Positions 12,983 through 25,766 of a stretch of 64,000 nt of DNA are shown here, piece by piece. Position 1 is the first letter of the stretch. Each line of letters opens with the position of its first letter. The position numbers and the translations under genes were made by a program. The notes below the pieces were generated by a model. The model did not search any database. It saw only the letters and a list, made by a program, of their open reading frames with translations, and was not told the DNA's origin. The stretch is from contig NC_083561.1 in the NCBI RefSeq assembly GCF_019925205.1, forward strand, positions 23,621,217 through 23,685,216, read 5' to 3'. Origin of the DNA: Metopolophium dirhodum. Lineage: Eukaryota > Arthropoda > Insecta > Hemiptera > Aphididae.

Positions 12983-13192
12983 GTGGCGCAGTCCATACAC
13001 TCAACTGCGGAAATGCTCCAAGTGTTGCTAGCTCTCGGATGGGTGACCACCCGGGATTTTTAGCTACAAACCCTTGCCACACATACTAACGTGTTTCAAC
13101 CAAACGTTCCAACCATTCCTCCTCCTTACAAACAAAAAAAAACAGCTAATGGACATAGTTGCCGGGCTTAAGCTTAATAAAAAAAAAAAAAA
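12983..13192 (+). mobile_element. SINE with 5S rRNA-like internal box and poly(A) tail
   Basis: A discrete block of about 210 bp starts at GTGGCGCAGTCC and ends in a poly(A) tract at about 13,178-13,192. At 13,036-13,061 it contains TCGGATGGGTGACCACCCGG, very close to the internal promoter (C-box region) of 5S rRNA. The rest does not fold as a full 5S gene. A GGCGCAG word near the start could instead be a degenerate tRNA-type A box. Such structure is typical of pol III-driven SINEs. The strand is set by the poly(A) tail; no target duplication is obvious. Confidence 0.55.
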
Positions 13193-15902
13193 TCATTTAA
13201 ATATCTGTTAAAATTAATTAATAATTTTTCAATATTTATTTGCAAGTGTTTTTTTAAAATAAAATAAAATATAATACGCTTTTGTATGCATTTATGCATA
13301 TTAATAATTAATAGATTATAATTTTATTTTGTGATTAAAGTCTTGTAATAACTATATGGACATATAGTATATAATATATTATATAATGTTATAGTTTCTC
13401 TATAACCACGCTTGGGGTGACTGCGTACCACAATTTAGAGATAAGGCACGAAGAACTGTTTTTTATACACAACCATTGAACCGATCGACGTTATGTATAA
13501 TACACTGTAGTACAGTATATTATACTGCACGAGTGCATGACAATATTAATTTATTCACACGACATATTCATAAATATGTCATCTCGACTATCTGCATATG
13601 GATAAAATTTGAAAATCCGAAAGTTCACTGTTACGCATAGTATATTTATAAAATCATAATTCATAATATTATTATTATTGTATACTTATCAGTGTAAGAG
13701 GGAGCAGATAGTGTGCGGTGCTATATACCCTGGTCCTGACACTGAATGGAGGGAGAGCGAGGAAGATTGTATCAGGTTAGAGATAGGTTAGGTATATACC
13801 GTATATAGCTAGCAGTAGGTATAGGTAATAAATTGTTGGCATAAGAGGATAGCGCCATTCTTTTGTTAAAAAAGTTTTTAATTGTATGCGTGCAAATATC
13901 AGCTGAAAAAAAATGTTTTACTGCTATACAGATTCCTTCATTAGTTAGGCCGGCCTAACTGCGTAAGGGCCATTTTAATATTTTGGTTTCGACCAAATAT
14001 TGAAGTTATGCCACTGTATTATATTATTGTTTTGTAATATCGTTATTGTATATTATGCAAATATATTATTTTTAGTACCTATATAGAAAAATCATTGTAT
14101 TGTCAATAGTGAAGCATTTTTTTAATGTAAAATTTTTTTTATTACACTATTCGTCCATAAATATATCGACAGTCGTCGGTAAATGTGACGATGTGTAAAA
14201 AATAAAAATGATGAAGAAAAATACACGATTCACAGAATATGAAGAATCCTACCACCACGGAGGAACTTCTTCGACATGCGACTATATAAATGAATGTCAC
14301 TTACTTGGCAGCTATAGGTATATATGAGTCGTGCAGGGCAGGACCGCGGATACCTCGTATTTATATTCGCCGTACATAAAATGTGTGTATGAATAAAACG
14401 TTACAATATTACAATTCGTAGACGTAATATAATAATAGATAATAATAAACTATATTGTTGCTTATTGTGCGTCGACGCTTAAAAACGGCCGAAGCGCCGT
14501 CATCGCAGACGTCAACGCAGTCGCAGAGCCGGACACGACGATAAACTGGCGTTGACGACAAAACGTTCGTAACTGTAGAGCATTAAATATTAATATATTA
14601 TCATATAGGATGCAGAACCAGTATAGTTGATAGACGCACAATCGAGACGAGTGTAATATTGCGATCACTGAGCACAATAATTATAATTGTTCGTCTGTCC
14701 GTTCTCCGTCACCGTGACACGCGACGTCATCGCATATAATATAATTATAAATTAATATTATACATATAATAATAACAGGGTTTTAAAAAAAATTCTTCAC
14801 CGAAAGTTTTCAGCCTATATATATCAATATCGTAAGAGTAAATTTTTATGACATCGCGTGACGATTGAAATACGCTTTAACTGCAAGTACAACAATAACC
14901 GCGTAAATCGTCAATGATTATATAGGTACCTACGCAAACAATATTATGCACCTAGTTACTATAAAGTGGCGAAACTATAACGATAATTATTATTATTCCC
15001 AAATATGCGATAACACATATTTTATCTTGCACGCGCGCAGGACGCAGGTTAATGGACGGCCATTATTATTTATACACATCATTTAAAATGATATATGATA
15101 TAGATTATATTATGTATTGTGTTATAACAGCTGTATAGCGTATACGGGGACGAGTGCGCACATGCGTAATTTATTTATTTTATATCAGTGTATAATGATA
15201 TCGCGATGTCCCTTTGCTATAAAAAAGCCCCCCGACTATAACGCGTATTCCGGTGTAAAAACAACGGACTGGAATGATATTTTTGCCTTTGCGGACCGTC
15301 CAGCAAAATATGAAAAATCGATTGGAATATAGAGGATTGAGGTACCCCCTAAAAAACGCACTGTTTGATGGTTGCTCAGTGGCATAACGATGTAGGGTGA
15401 TACGATGGGCAAAAGGCCCACGGGCCCACGAGACAAGGGTCATCACATTGAAAATATAAAGAAAAATGTATATATTAAATAGGTAGTGTATAATATGTAT
15501 TTATGTTATCCTAATGTATCAATGTATAAATTATCATTTGTACTTAATTATTTTACTGTTTTTTTTTTTTTTAATTTTAACGCTACTCCGCCTACTGTGG
15601 ATGTTTCACCGAAAAAGCAAAAGTAAAAAGTGTGTTCTGAGAGACTGTAGAGTTTGCTTGATTTTCATAAGAACCTATTATACATTTTACTAAATCTCAA
15701 TGTTCTACACCTACGAATCAAAAAATTACATGTTGTGTATAACACGTTGAGTGTGAAAATTTGAATTTGGATTTGGATTTATCATATCGTTTTGAATAGG
15801 TATTTGGTATTGATTTTTTTAATAAGGTAGATTTGTATGGGAATGGGAAGGTATCGCAAAAAGTATTTTACATGTGACTATATTTTTCTACATTCCATAG
15901 AG
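13193..15902. other. AT-rich with small CpG islet, no gene called
   Basis: A GC-richer patch at 14,460-14,730 and short frames at 15.1-15.45 kb are unconvincing as genes. Isolated hAT-like termini are present (GTTATGCCACTG near 14,009 and CAGTGGCATAAC near 15,380) but cannot be paired into one element. Confidence 0.35.
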
Positions 15903-16210
15903 CAGTGGTTTTCTTAAATACGGCACACTGTGCTCTTCATAATATTTTCACTGCACATCCTCAGCCACGAACAACGTTTTATTCATCAGACTATTCATTT
16001 TTTTGGGGTCATTATTTAATTTTGTACACTAAATTAGATAAACAAAATTGTATTTTAATTATATACCTAATATTTACTATTAATTTACTAATATTATATA
16101 TACTAATATTTTATTTTATTTTACTTTTATCTTAAAAAAGCTCGTGGTACACCTATAGAGCATGCTTGAGGCACACCAGTGTGTCGCGGCAAATCGGTTG
16201 AAAACCACTC
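15903..16210. mobile_element. hAT MITE (CAGTGGTTTTC ends)
   Basis: The left end CAGTGGTTTTCTTAAATACG is mirrored by a right end whose reverse complement reads GAGTGGTTTTCAACCGATTT. Both then continue with a related GGCACAC/CGACACAC word. The flanks CCATAGAG and TTCTAGAG share five of eight bases, a decayed target duplication. The interior has no transposase. The 76-codon frame inside is simply the AT-rich interior. Confidence 0.75.
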
Positions 16211-16218
16211 TTCTAGAG

Positions 16219-17430
16219 GTATACCTACGTAATATTGGTTACTCGTGTAGCATGCCTCTACTTCCTGCTCTACTTCATTGGTGTAGTATGCTACCTACTG
16301 CAAAAATCTACCTACCTATTGAAAAAAGTATAAGAGTGTTTACCATTTTTACATACTGATTAATAACAATTTATTTAACGAAAATGTATTTAATGTATTG
16401 ATGATAAATTATCATCACTGTTATGTATTTTAATACGTTATAATATATTATTATGCGGTGTTTATGTCATCCCAGAAAGCTCCAAATACATTGACGATTG
16501 TCTAGTTGTGTTTAAATTATTGACCACCACCGTTCTTTTTTGGTTGGTGGAAAATACTTGAGCGTTAATACTCGAATTCTGTTGTTTAACACGGCAAGGT
16601 GGAAGGACACAATCACACAACACAAATCAAAATCATTTAATATCTAAAAGTAAGTTATCGTGAGGCTTGGTGGATATTTACTGGTAATTTACCAGATAGT
16701 TACCAGTATAATTTATATTTAGCTATTATAGTATTGTATGATCGACGAACGTTATAATATTTTGTTTATCTTAATAACTCATGCCACAGTTACTTTCCCG
16801 TAATAAAATTAAATAAATATATAACACGTAAGTATGTCATATTTTCTTTTAGGTAGCATACGACTGCACGCGTACAGTTTTTTGGTAGGTAGCATTTATC
16901 ACGCTAGGAAACATACACAACACGATTACCTAATACTGTTTGAAAATGAAATGTATTTTTGTAATATACATTAATGATATTGATACATCAAGCTCTTATA
17001 TCGTTATGTTTTTGGTATCGGTGAAAACATAACAATTTTTATTTTGAACAATTCGTTCACTCTAGGTACTTACCTATATCATGACGATAAGCTAAAAAAA
17101 TAAAAAAAATGGTTTGGTAATTTTTGTTGCATAGCATTATAGAAATAATTTTGGCTTTTTTACGAGGGTATATTATTATCATTAATCACGATATGAGCTG
17201 CTAACGAATTTATGACTATTCTGTGAGTCTCGAACTCTCGAATCACAGCCACTGCACGTCAAAATTTAAGGACAAAAACAGCACAACATCATATAGTACC
17301 TATCTGATTATATGCGAATATAGCCGGTCGCAAATGTCGTCTGCGCGCGTCCCGGGAGGCATATTATTGTTATTCGGTATGTATCATAGACGGGTAACTG
17401 CGCATCCGTTTACCTACCCATAAAATATTA
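16219..17430. other. AT-rich, no gene seen
   Basis: No supportable gene or repeat. Confidence 0.4.
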
Positions 17431-17589
17431 TGGGCACACGAGCATTTTTTTCTATACGTAACTATTTATATCAGCAGCAGCATCGAGCCGCACTGAAGAG
17501 CGCAGTCATCGGCACGAACATTTCTATATTATAATAACAACATTACGTGTGCGCGTGTGTGTTTGTTTTGTCACATAACACTGGTTTTG

Positions 17590-17611
17590 GGGCGGCGGCG
17601 GCGGCGGCGGC
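17590..17611. repeat. (CGG)n microsatellite
   Basis: About seven CGG units, notable in such an AT-rich genome. Confidence 0.9.
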
Positions 17612-17779
17612 GACGCACACGCGCTCCACGCTGCACACACACCACCGCGGCGGCAGCACAGGGACCCCTGGCCGGGATGCCCGGGCAGCTGGGGCGTACG
17701 TACCATAAATTTTGACCCAGTGACAGTTGCCCGTCCCCGCCCGTCCGCACCGGTTTCCTTCCCCCTCGAATCTTTCACG

Positions 17780-17868
17780 TATATATATATATATATATAT
17801 ATAGTCCCGACGCGGCGTAAATGCGCGGTCTACACACACACACACATATATATTAGTGTGTGTGTGTA
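17780..17868. repeat. Compound (TA)n/(CA)n/(TG)n microsatellite
   Basis: Three dinucleotide arrays in 90 bp. The (CA)n and (TG)n blocks are mutually complementary and could pair as a hairpin around a TATATATTA centre. Confidence 0.85.
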
Positions 17869-18110
17869 TTCGCGTTTACCATTTCTCTTCTCGTCCTTTC
17901 CGCCCGTTCGCGGCGATTTCGGTGTACGGCTTTTACAGTATATATATATATATATATATATATTATATGGTTTTCGTTTTGGATCGATATTATATTATTG
18001 TGCGACGTAGGTATATATGTATACAGTACTTGGTAAGATATAGCGCTTTGTTGTGTACAGGCGCTGCACAACGCGCACTAAATGTGTATATATATATTAT
18101 ATAATATGTA

Positions 18111-18398
18111 TATGTATAAAATACGGTTGTATACATATACACATGCGTCCGGGCCGTGTACAGCACATTATCCAGCTCTACAACAGCGGTGTTGTATATT
18201 TCGTAAATGAATTCGCGGGCGTAAGCCATATTTACAACTTTTTGGAAAAACTTTTCGCACAAAACTGTAAGACGCTATAGCGCCGAAATAACGCAGGTAC
18301 ATAAACAAATGTTCAGCTCACAACAAACCGAAATGTATGTACATAATAATATACTTGTTCATGAACATTATTGCTCGACACAATATATATGTTGTATA
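18111..18398. other. No gene seen
   Basis: Moderately AT-rich DNA between the islet and the repeat fragment; no support for a gene. Confidence 0.35.
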
Positions 18399-18665
18399 TT
18401 AGATTCTGAGCGGAGCGAGGAAGCTAGTGGTTGTACAATATGATGTTTATTTATTTTATTATTCTGTCAAAAAAATTCTACCAGATTTCAGCACATAGTA
18501 TCTTTTAGAAAGTTGGATCAACATGGTACTTTGGAGAGGTCATTTTTCGATTTTCACAATAGTTTTTTAACGCCACAGGAAAAAATCAACAAAACGTATT
18601 TTTTAAACGCTTTGTTTTATCAGTTATCAGAAACGAATGCAGTTTAAAAATACCAATTTCCCATC
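18399..18665 (+). repeat. Family B repeat, left end
   Basis: Begins TTAGATTCTGAGCGGAGCGA like family A, but the interior (ACCAGATTTCAGCACATAGT, GAGAGGTCATTTTTCGATTTT) matches the copy at 43,197-44,140 rather than the main family. It is truncated before the right end. Confidence 0.7.
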
Positions 18666-18879
18666 AGGTGTATTATAAATTATAATATACAATTAATTAT
18701 TACTTATTAATACATATTTATGGTTCATGAATTTTCTTTCGTCCGTCCAGGATCATTATTTATCGAATACAATCATTGCGTTCAAATCGAATACTGTAAT
18801 AATACTGCACTATCCTGTCCGAGGACCGAAAGGACGATTGACAAACTTCCACCACCGCTGACCTACTCACCCCCACTCA
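18666..18879. other. No gene seen
   Basis: AT-rich DNA with a short CpG-richer stretch at 18,780-18,870. Confidence 0.35.
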
Positions 18880-19215
18880 TTATTCTTTGAAATAAAAGCT
18901 AATGATAATAATATAAATATTTAATTGAGATTCATTTAACAGTGTACACATGTGTATAAGTCTATTCCTATATAAAACAACGGGTGTATATACTGTGTAT
19001 AACGTTAAATTAATCACTCTGTACATCAAATTTATGATAAACATCGTATCAAATAAATTTTGCATATGAGAATGCGCAATAATCGTTTTTCCCACAGGAC
19101 TCTTCGCAAAGCATACTTCGCACGGACATAGTGCGAAAGTATCATAATACAGAGTTTTAAAACAAATATTTAATTTAATATTTATGCCAGAATTTCCTAT
19201 TTTGACCCAACACAT
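18880..19215 (-). CDS. Hypothetical 111-residue frame
   Basis: Starts at an ATG at 19,215 and ends at a TAA. The first 70 residues are mixed in composition, with a Cys/His cluster (LCPCEVCFAKSP...AHSHM). The C-terminus is Tyr/Ile-rich, as chance AT-rich sequence would give. It is the longest ATG-started minus-strand frame outside islets and repeats. It could be a short or partial gene, but no known domain is evident and the CPCEVC cluster lacks the spacing of a standard zinc finger. Confidence 0.2.
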   Translation of the reverse strand: MCWVKIGNSGINIKLNICFKTLYYDTFALCPCEVCFAKSPVGKTIIAHSHMQNLFDTMFIINLMYRVINLTLYTVYTPVVLYRNRLIHMCTLLNESQLNIYIIIISFYFKE

Positions 19216-21598
19216 ACGTCATAGTATATTGTATATTATTAATATTATTATAATATATGCATCAAAATTCAGATATTTATTCCAAGGGCGACGACCCTAC
19301 GACAATTCGACGATGACGGTGGCGGTTTCCCGAGAAAATTAAATATCGTGTAGTCTCCTGTTTGTTTCCCGTCGTCGCCTCGAGAGATTAATGTCTCCGC
19401 GAACAGTGTGATTATTATTATTATTATATTGTTGTCGTTTAATATAATCCACCTCGTCTGCGGCGACGAATACCTCGACGAAATGAATATATTATAATAC
19501 TGCTGCTATGAGTTACGGCACCGAAAATATATTAAACTTACTGTGAACGTTTTTTTTTTTGTATTTCAAAAAAACTTATTTTTAATTCCATTTCCGAGTT
19601 TCATTCAGAGCACCGATTACACCGTTTAATAGTTATTTCATGTTAGCACATCGTTAGAACCATGTTTCGTATATATCTGTATTCTGTATATTATATATAT
19701 TAATAGGTACGTCGATCAATATCTTACGTCGCCGTCTGAAACTCTGAACTCTAAACGTTACATATTATTGAAACATATTATGAAAATCAAATTAAGACTT
19801 TCTTTTAAACAAAATAATTAGGGGTGAGTTAAACTCAGAAATATATTATGGTCTCAAACCGAACGTTCAAATAGTTGAACCGAACTTTTTAATCGTATGT
19901 CGAACCGAACCCATGCCAAATATTTTTTTTAATTCAAAACGAGCTTTTGAATTAAATTACGACTGAAACTTTTTAATTGTACCTATGTCAAACCAAAATA
20001 TAAGATATTTATATTTATATATGTTATAAAAACAGGGAACGGGTGGGAACAGTTTATCACAATACTGTCACCCACAACAAAATAATATACCTCGTACACT
20101 CGGCACTCGCGAAGCAGAAGAAAAATTAAATTCATAATAATATTAAACATAATATTACTATGCGATATCGATGCAACACTTTTTATTTGATTCGTGATAT
20201 TATAATATTGTTATAGCTGCTGTCTACACGGTGGTTTTATAATATAATATATAGAACATGCACCGTATTATATATATACATACGTAGATACATGGGTACG
20301 TGCTGTTTTTGAAAATTTTGCGTGTCTTAATAACATTATACGTACCTATATATACTTTTGCAATTTTCGTAACGACTCACTATAATATAATATTATATAG
20401 AAGACTCCTACACATAAAACACACCCCTCGCAATATTATACGTCTATATATATGGTTAAATTGTATAAATATATATATATCGCACTCTCGTTACTATATG
20501 CTGCACCGTTTCTATTTTATTTTACTTTTATTGTTCCAACGCCCGGTATAATGACGTAGGTATTTTCCTACATATAATAATAATATATACCTATATACCT
20601 ACCTACCTAATATAATATAACCTACCGTGTTCGTCGCGATCTTCGCAATAAAATTCGTTTTTCGACGGCGACGGCTGCGGCTGTGAAAGATACGTATCTT
20701 AAACAATTAATAATAATATAATAGCAAAGTTTTTATGATTTTTAATAGGCGCAAGCCGAGTGTGTGTGGTCTTATGTGCCTATAACGGATGTACCATTTG
20801 CGGTTACTGATTTATATTATTATGTAGGTATAGAAAGTGCGTGTCTGCATGGTAAAATCGTTGGTAATTCCGTATGCCCGCAATCGGATAAATATTTCAT
20901 AAAACATCAAACAAACCAGAAATCGCATAAAGCTATAACGATATGAAACGGTTAAAATGTTATAATAATATCATCGTTGTATATTTTACATAAATTGTAC
21001 AACGATTAAAATATAATTTTATTTAATTGTTACCCGCAGAGACGCGTATACGAAACGGTCCCTATACACAGAGTGGAATTGAAAATAGGTCCGTGTTGTA
21101 TATTATAGTATTATATTATAATATATTATACGTCGGGTGAGCGGTGTGTACGAGCGATATTAAACATTTATACCTAATGTTGTAGACTTTGATTGCGAGC
21201 AGAAAATTATGATGGATTCGGAGGTCTGCGTGCGTCACGAATCACGAGACACGACGACCGGATACGTTGAAATTTGCATAATACGGTTTAAAAAATAATT
21301 TATTTTGGCTAGAGAATTCTTCCGGGGATGCCAGAGGGGAGAGTGAATAATAACGGTTTTTAAAACATTTCTACGATTCATTTTAAAATCTAAAAAGTAT
21401 CATATCTGATTTTAGTTAAAAATAGACATAGGTACCCTAAGCCAGAGTACCTGGGGAGGTTTTAACCCTATTTATAAACAAAACTACTATATACTCTTTG
21501 GATGTAATATAGCCTTGGATAGTTAAGATATTTGATATATTCTATGATCAATACCCTCGCACTCCCCCAATAATTAATTTGCAGGTGTACACCAATAT
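19216..21598. other. AT-rich with several CpG-rich patches; no gene called
   Basis: CpG-richer patches occur at 19,290-19,480 and 20,630-20,690. An open frame at about 20,752-20,946 (AQAECVWSYVPITDVPFAV...) follows an AATAG acceptor-like site but contains the genome's common TAGGTATA word, so it is not called. A stronger acceptor (TTACCCGCAG) ends at 21,041, but more than one downstream frame is open. Confidence 0.3.
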
Positions 21599-22039
21599 CT
21601 AGTACATAAAAATCTCATGTCACGGTGTAAGTGGTCGCACTCGTCCGTAACAGCCCGACCGATTTGAATGAATTTTTTTTGTATATTCGGTAGGTATGAG
21701 AATAGGTCGTAAAGTATTTTCACCCTCCTACCACCACCCGAGAAGGCGCTCAAACGGATATTTTGAGATTTACGGTGAAAATGTTTGTTTATAAATGGTT
21801 GCTATTGGTTATAGGAGAAATAATTAGTAGAAATTAGTATTTATTGATTATTGATTGCCATTGGTTAATCGGCAGATCAGGTACAAGTTTGCGTCAAATC
21901 GTATTTTCGAACATTGCTTATCAAGATGTTTGGGTTGCACTTACTACAGCGAGTTACACCCAAAAGGAGTAGAACAATCATAGTTTTTTTTAAGAGTTGG
22001 CATTTTTTTACGGACAACTAAGTGTACGCGATTAGCTAG
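21599..22039 (+). mobile_element. Non-autonomous Helitron candidate
   Basis: Starts with TCTAGTACATAAAAATCTC after an A and ends in CTAG before a T (22,036-22,040), as Helitrons insert between A and T. The first 100 bp contain CCCGACCGATTTGAATGAA, the same kind of 5' block as the Helitron at 60.5-61.3 kb. No Rep/helicase is encoded. Confidence 0.5.
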
Positions 22040-22899
22040 TAACATAAATTATATTTTAATTCAGTTTAATGATCCAAAATTGTTTCCATGCCAATAAACA
22101 TATTTTTCTAATAATAATAATTCATTCAATATATTTTAATAATTACGTAAGATCTATACACAATACATGCTTATTAGTTATTAACTATACAAATTATGTA
22201 AATCATCTATAATCGCGGTAGTCATGAACTCTAATAGACTGTGCAATAGAATTATTTTGCCCTACCGTTACACCAAAAGAATTTTTTATTACAACCTTAG
22301 GGTAGGTAGTTTGATACATTTTACCAACACGCGATGCCGTCCATCGGAAGCTGGTTAGTGGTTAGTCAGTGCCAATAGTACTATTTATCATTTTAAACTA
22401 ATTTAAGTCAACAATTTATTATAGAAAATATTGAAGTGGCACCTTGGTAAAAAGATAAAAGTGCCTCGAGAAAAATTTGTTAGTAATGCGCCTTACATTT
22501 TTATTTTTTAATACCTTTGGAAATTTTATTTAAGGTTTCCTCATATGTTTTCTTACAGGAATTAAACAAAGCTAAGTAAACCACAATGTTTTCGGCATAA
22601 TATGTTGATGAATCCTCCCATTAGAGATCTAGCTACTATTTTAATAATATTATTATTTATTATTATTTATTTACCAGTGTTCGTATTCTTATTATTGTTA
22701 TTATTATTTTATTCCTACATATCTATTTATAATATTTCTATAAATATAATTGTATTTGTTTTAAAGTTTAATCGTAGCTCCTGTGATACATAATTAAACA
22801 ATTTTAATTTTGGGTCCCACCATAGATTTTTCCCTGGGCCTGGATTTGAGAGGCACTAGCTGTCTCTGGAGCATACTACAGTTTGAGAGAGTGTGTGAA
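22040..22899. other. AT-rich, no gene seen
   Basis: No coding or RNA support. A possible acceptor (TTTTCTTACAG) near 22,558 leads into frames closed within a few codons. Confidence 0.4.
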
Positions 22900-22920
22900 C
22901 GAGAGAGAGAGAGAGAGAGA
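22900..22920. repeat. (GA)n microsatellite
   Basis: Ten GA dinucleotides, flanked by imperfect GAGAG words. Confidence 0.9.
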
Positions 22921-25766
22921 CTGATAGAGAGGAAAATGCGGTGTGGGATGTAGATAAAAACAGGAAAAAATTAATTGCCAGGGGTGAGTTGCAGTTCTCG
23001 CACCCCTCGCACAAGGCTGCCACTGCAACGGTATACACTCGGTTTCAATCCATATCCGCATATACGGACCGAGTGCCCCGTGGTACGCCGGTACATATTA
23101 TACGGTATACCGTAGTACAATGGTTATACAATTTTTATACAGCCTATATCGTGGTATATTCGAGCATTCAGTCATATTGCAAACGCCGCACGTGGTACAT
23201 ATATTTTAGAATCGCGGTATACACTATAATATGGTATGTAGGTACCTGTGCTCAGTTTAATATTATATTGCGCGAGCGTGTACAGTTGGCAACAGCGCTG
23301 CGACGCGGCTTGCGATACATATTTTTATACAAATATTGTTATACGTGCAACTACGTTTTCATTTATCGAAAATAATAGTTTTCTCATAACATCACGGAGA
23401 ATCCTCGCGATGTGCCGATGTTTCTCGATGAAATCGAATCAAGGATGAATCGAATAACCACGCTACCTAGTTAAACGGTTTTGTTTTAATTGCTAGCATA
23501 CGTCTGCTGCAGTTGCGATAACAACGAAGAAAACAAATAATTTAAATAATATAATTTGGATTATATTGTTGTAATCGTGATAATCTTCAGTTGTTATAGT
23601 AATATACAAACCTACATTTTGTAAACCACGATTTATAAAGTGTCTACGTTACTGTCCAAAATATTGGATTCCTAAATTATGTACATCAAAAATCATTGCT
23701 CCGTTGAATAATAAGGTTAGGTTTGGAATGCCTTTATGCCATTATGGATGTTAAACATGGCAATTTATTCCGATAACATGTACTATCGCCATCATTATAT
23801 TGTGTAACTATAGTTATTACTTATTGGATGACTGATGGATGATTTAAACTATTCATGCAAATATTATTATTATTACCAATGATATTGTGATATAAAAAAG
23901 GTTAACTTATTGATACTTACTAATTAGTAATTACTGTTAATATTTCGATAGGTATAATATAGTAATTATATTAGGTTATATTATCAGGATCTATATTCTT
24001 GAGCTAAACTTACTTTTTCGTTTCCTTAACAAATTATTTTTCAATTGTTATATTGTTAAATTGGGTCGGTATTAATTCAAAAATGATGTCTGATTTCTTC
24101 AAGGGAATTACTATGTACATACCTAGGTATTCGCATTTGATATAAAGGTGAATAGGTCATACGATGTATTTAATGTGAAATATTTCAAACTTAAAACACA
24201 ATGTCACTACACAACTATAATAATTTATGTACGTTCGTTTTGTATTTTCATTTTGATCAATGTACAGATTATTGTTATATAAATCAAAATAAATTGTCAA
24301 CGTTTAGCTAAAGAAAAACACACGAATAATATTGAATATTTTCGATGCACTGTTCTTTGAAATACCTAATCGAAATCATCAGTGAACTGATAGTTTAAAA
24401 GTTTATTTTGAATGTCAAATAGAACATTCTACGATCATATAAAATATATTTATATATATTTTTTAATTAAATATAATTGTTGAATTAATACATCATATTA
24501 TACAATTATGTTGTTGACCTTTTATGAGTTATAACCACTAAGCGTTTAAGCCACAGTAAATAAAAGTAAAAACAATATTGTTTTCGCGTTTATTTTCTTA
24601 ACTTTGCCACAATTCTTTATTAAGAAAAATAATATTTTTTATAATATACAGTGATTTATTAAATTTACCTACAACATCGAAAGTTTTATAGCATTTATAG
24701 CTTTATATTATAATGTACATCAGAGTCTCAATTTTATTTTATCATAGGTATACTAGTTACCTAAATTATTTAACTATTAACTGTTTTATATTTTATATAC
24801 TTAGGTAATAGGTATCTTAGAATACTTAAAAGTAAACGATATTAGCTATATACATATGATTGCAATATACCGATGTTAGTTCGTGGTGCTTAACGAATTA
24901 GGTAATTTATAGGTACATACTACATACTATTACTTAGTAGTAGGTACACGTTTACAGTATAATTACTAAAATAAAGTATTATATAAAGTAACATATTTAT
25001 GTATATGATTAATTATATGATATATATAATATAAAATATTAATAAAGGTTACTCATTAGTCATTAATGTATACATTTATTTACAGTACTTAATATTTACT
25101 AAAATATGTTATAATTTACAAAACTTCGAAAAATAATACCTAGCTATACTATAGACGTATAGTATATACTATATTGCACCTTTTGGTATTTGGTATCCTA
25201 CTTTTTTAACGTAGTAATATTTACTTAGTGAATTTAATTTGGCTGAGGAAATAAATATTCGTTATTATTATTGCAGGTCTATATAATTCATACTTTGGGA
25301 AACGGAACTACCTATATAATACACAATGTTTCTTTTTATTGCAAAAACAGTCAAATAAAATTGTTTATTATCTGAATTTCGATTTATTTTTTTGGTACAC
25401 AAACTTAAATCAACCCGTAATAGTTGAAGTCATGAAAATATTATGGTTTTTATTTTTTTATTTGACATTTTTAAAACCGGGTTATAAATATCGGTATTAA
25501 ATTCTGTATTGAAGATAATTACTTTTGAAAATAATAACGGAATATTGTACATTATTCATTTTTAGGCTTCTAGATAAATTATATTTTATGTGTATTTCTG
25601 TTGGTTACTTAACATTACATATAACATTATATACTTTTTTATATAAAAAATATTAGTAACTACTTTAATATTCACAGATTAGTTGTACCTATCTAAACAT
25701 TTTTTATTGCATATGTTATGGTATTGGTGTACAAAATAAAAGTAAAAAGTAATAAAGGATTAATAT
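22921..25766. other. CpG-richer start, then AT-rich spacer; no gene called
   Basis: A 144-codon frame at 22,941-23,375 opens with GTG and has Tyr/Arg-rich composition. It lies in a CpG-richer patch and looks like chance. From 23.45 to 25.77 kb the DNA is AT-rich with nothing supportable. Confidence 0.4.

Larger units (their letters stand above)
17430..18110. other. CpG-rich, microsatellite-dense islet
   Basis: This block holds (CGG)n at 17,590-17,611, (TA)n at 17,780-17,803 and 17,938-17,963, (CA)n at 17,831-17,846 and (TG)n at 17,856-17,868. Several overlapping frames read through the arrays as polyproline, Thr-His or Ile-Tyr and are not credible genes. The composition would fit a promoter/5'-UTR area. 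Confidence 0.5.

Noticed and set aside
13036..13061. Functional 5S rRNA gene
   Set aside because: Only the internal-box region matches; the rest does not resemble 5S and the block ends in poly(A), so a SINE is the better call.
13838..14012. Possible MITE ending GTTATGCCACTG
   Set aside because: The left partner is too degraded and no target duplication is present.
15180..15446. Two overlapping minus frames of 66-88 codons
   Set aside because: Different frames over the same bases, no domain, and a hAT-like terminus inside; not credible genes.
17524..18280. Several 70-100 codon frames on both strands
   Set aside because: They read microsatellites as polyproline, Thr-His or Ile-Tyr tracts.
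22941..23375. 144-codon plus frame
   Set aside because: Starts with GTG, Tyr/Arg-rich, no domain and no splice context; considered a chance frame in a CpG-richer patch.
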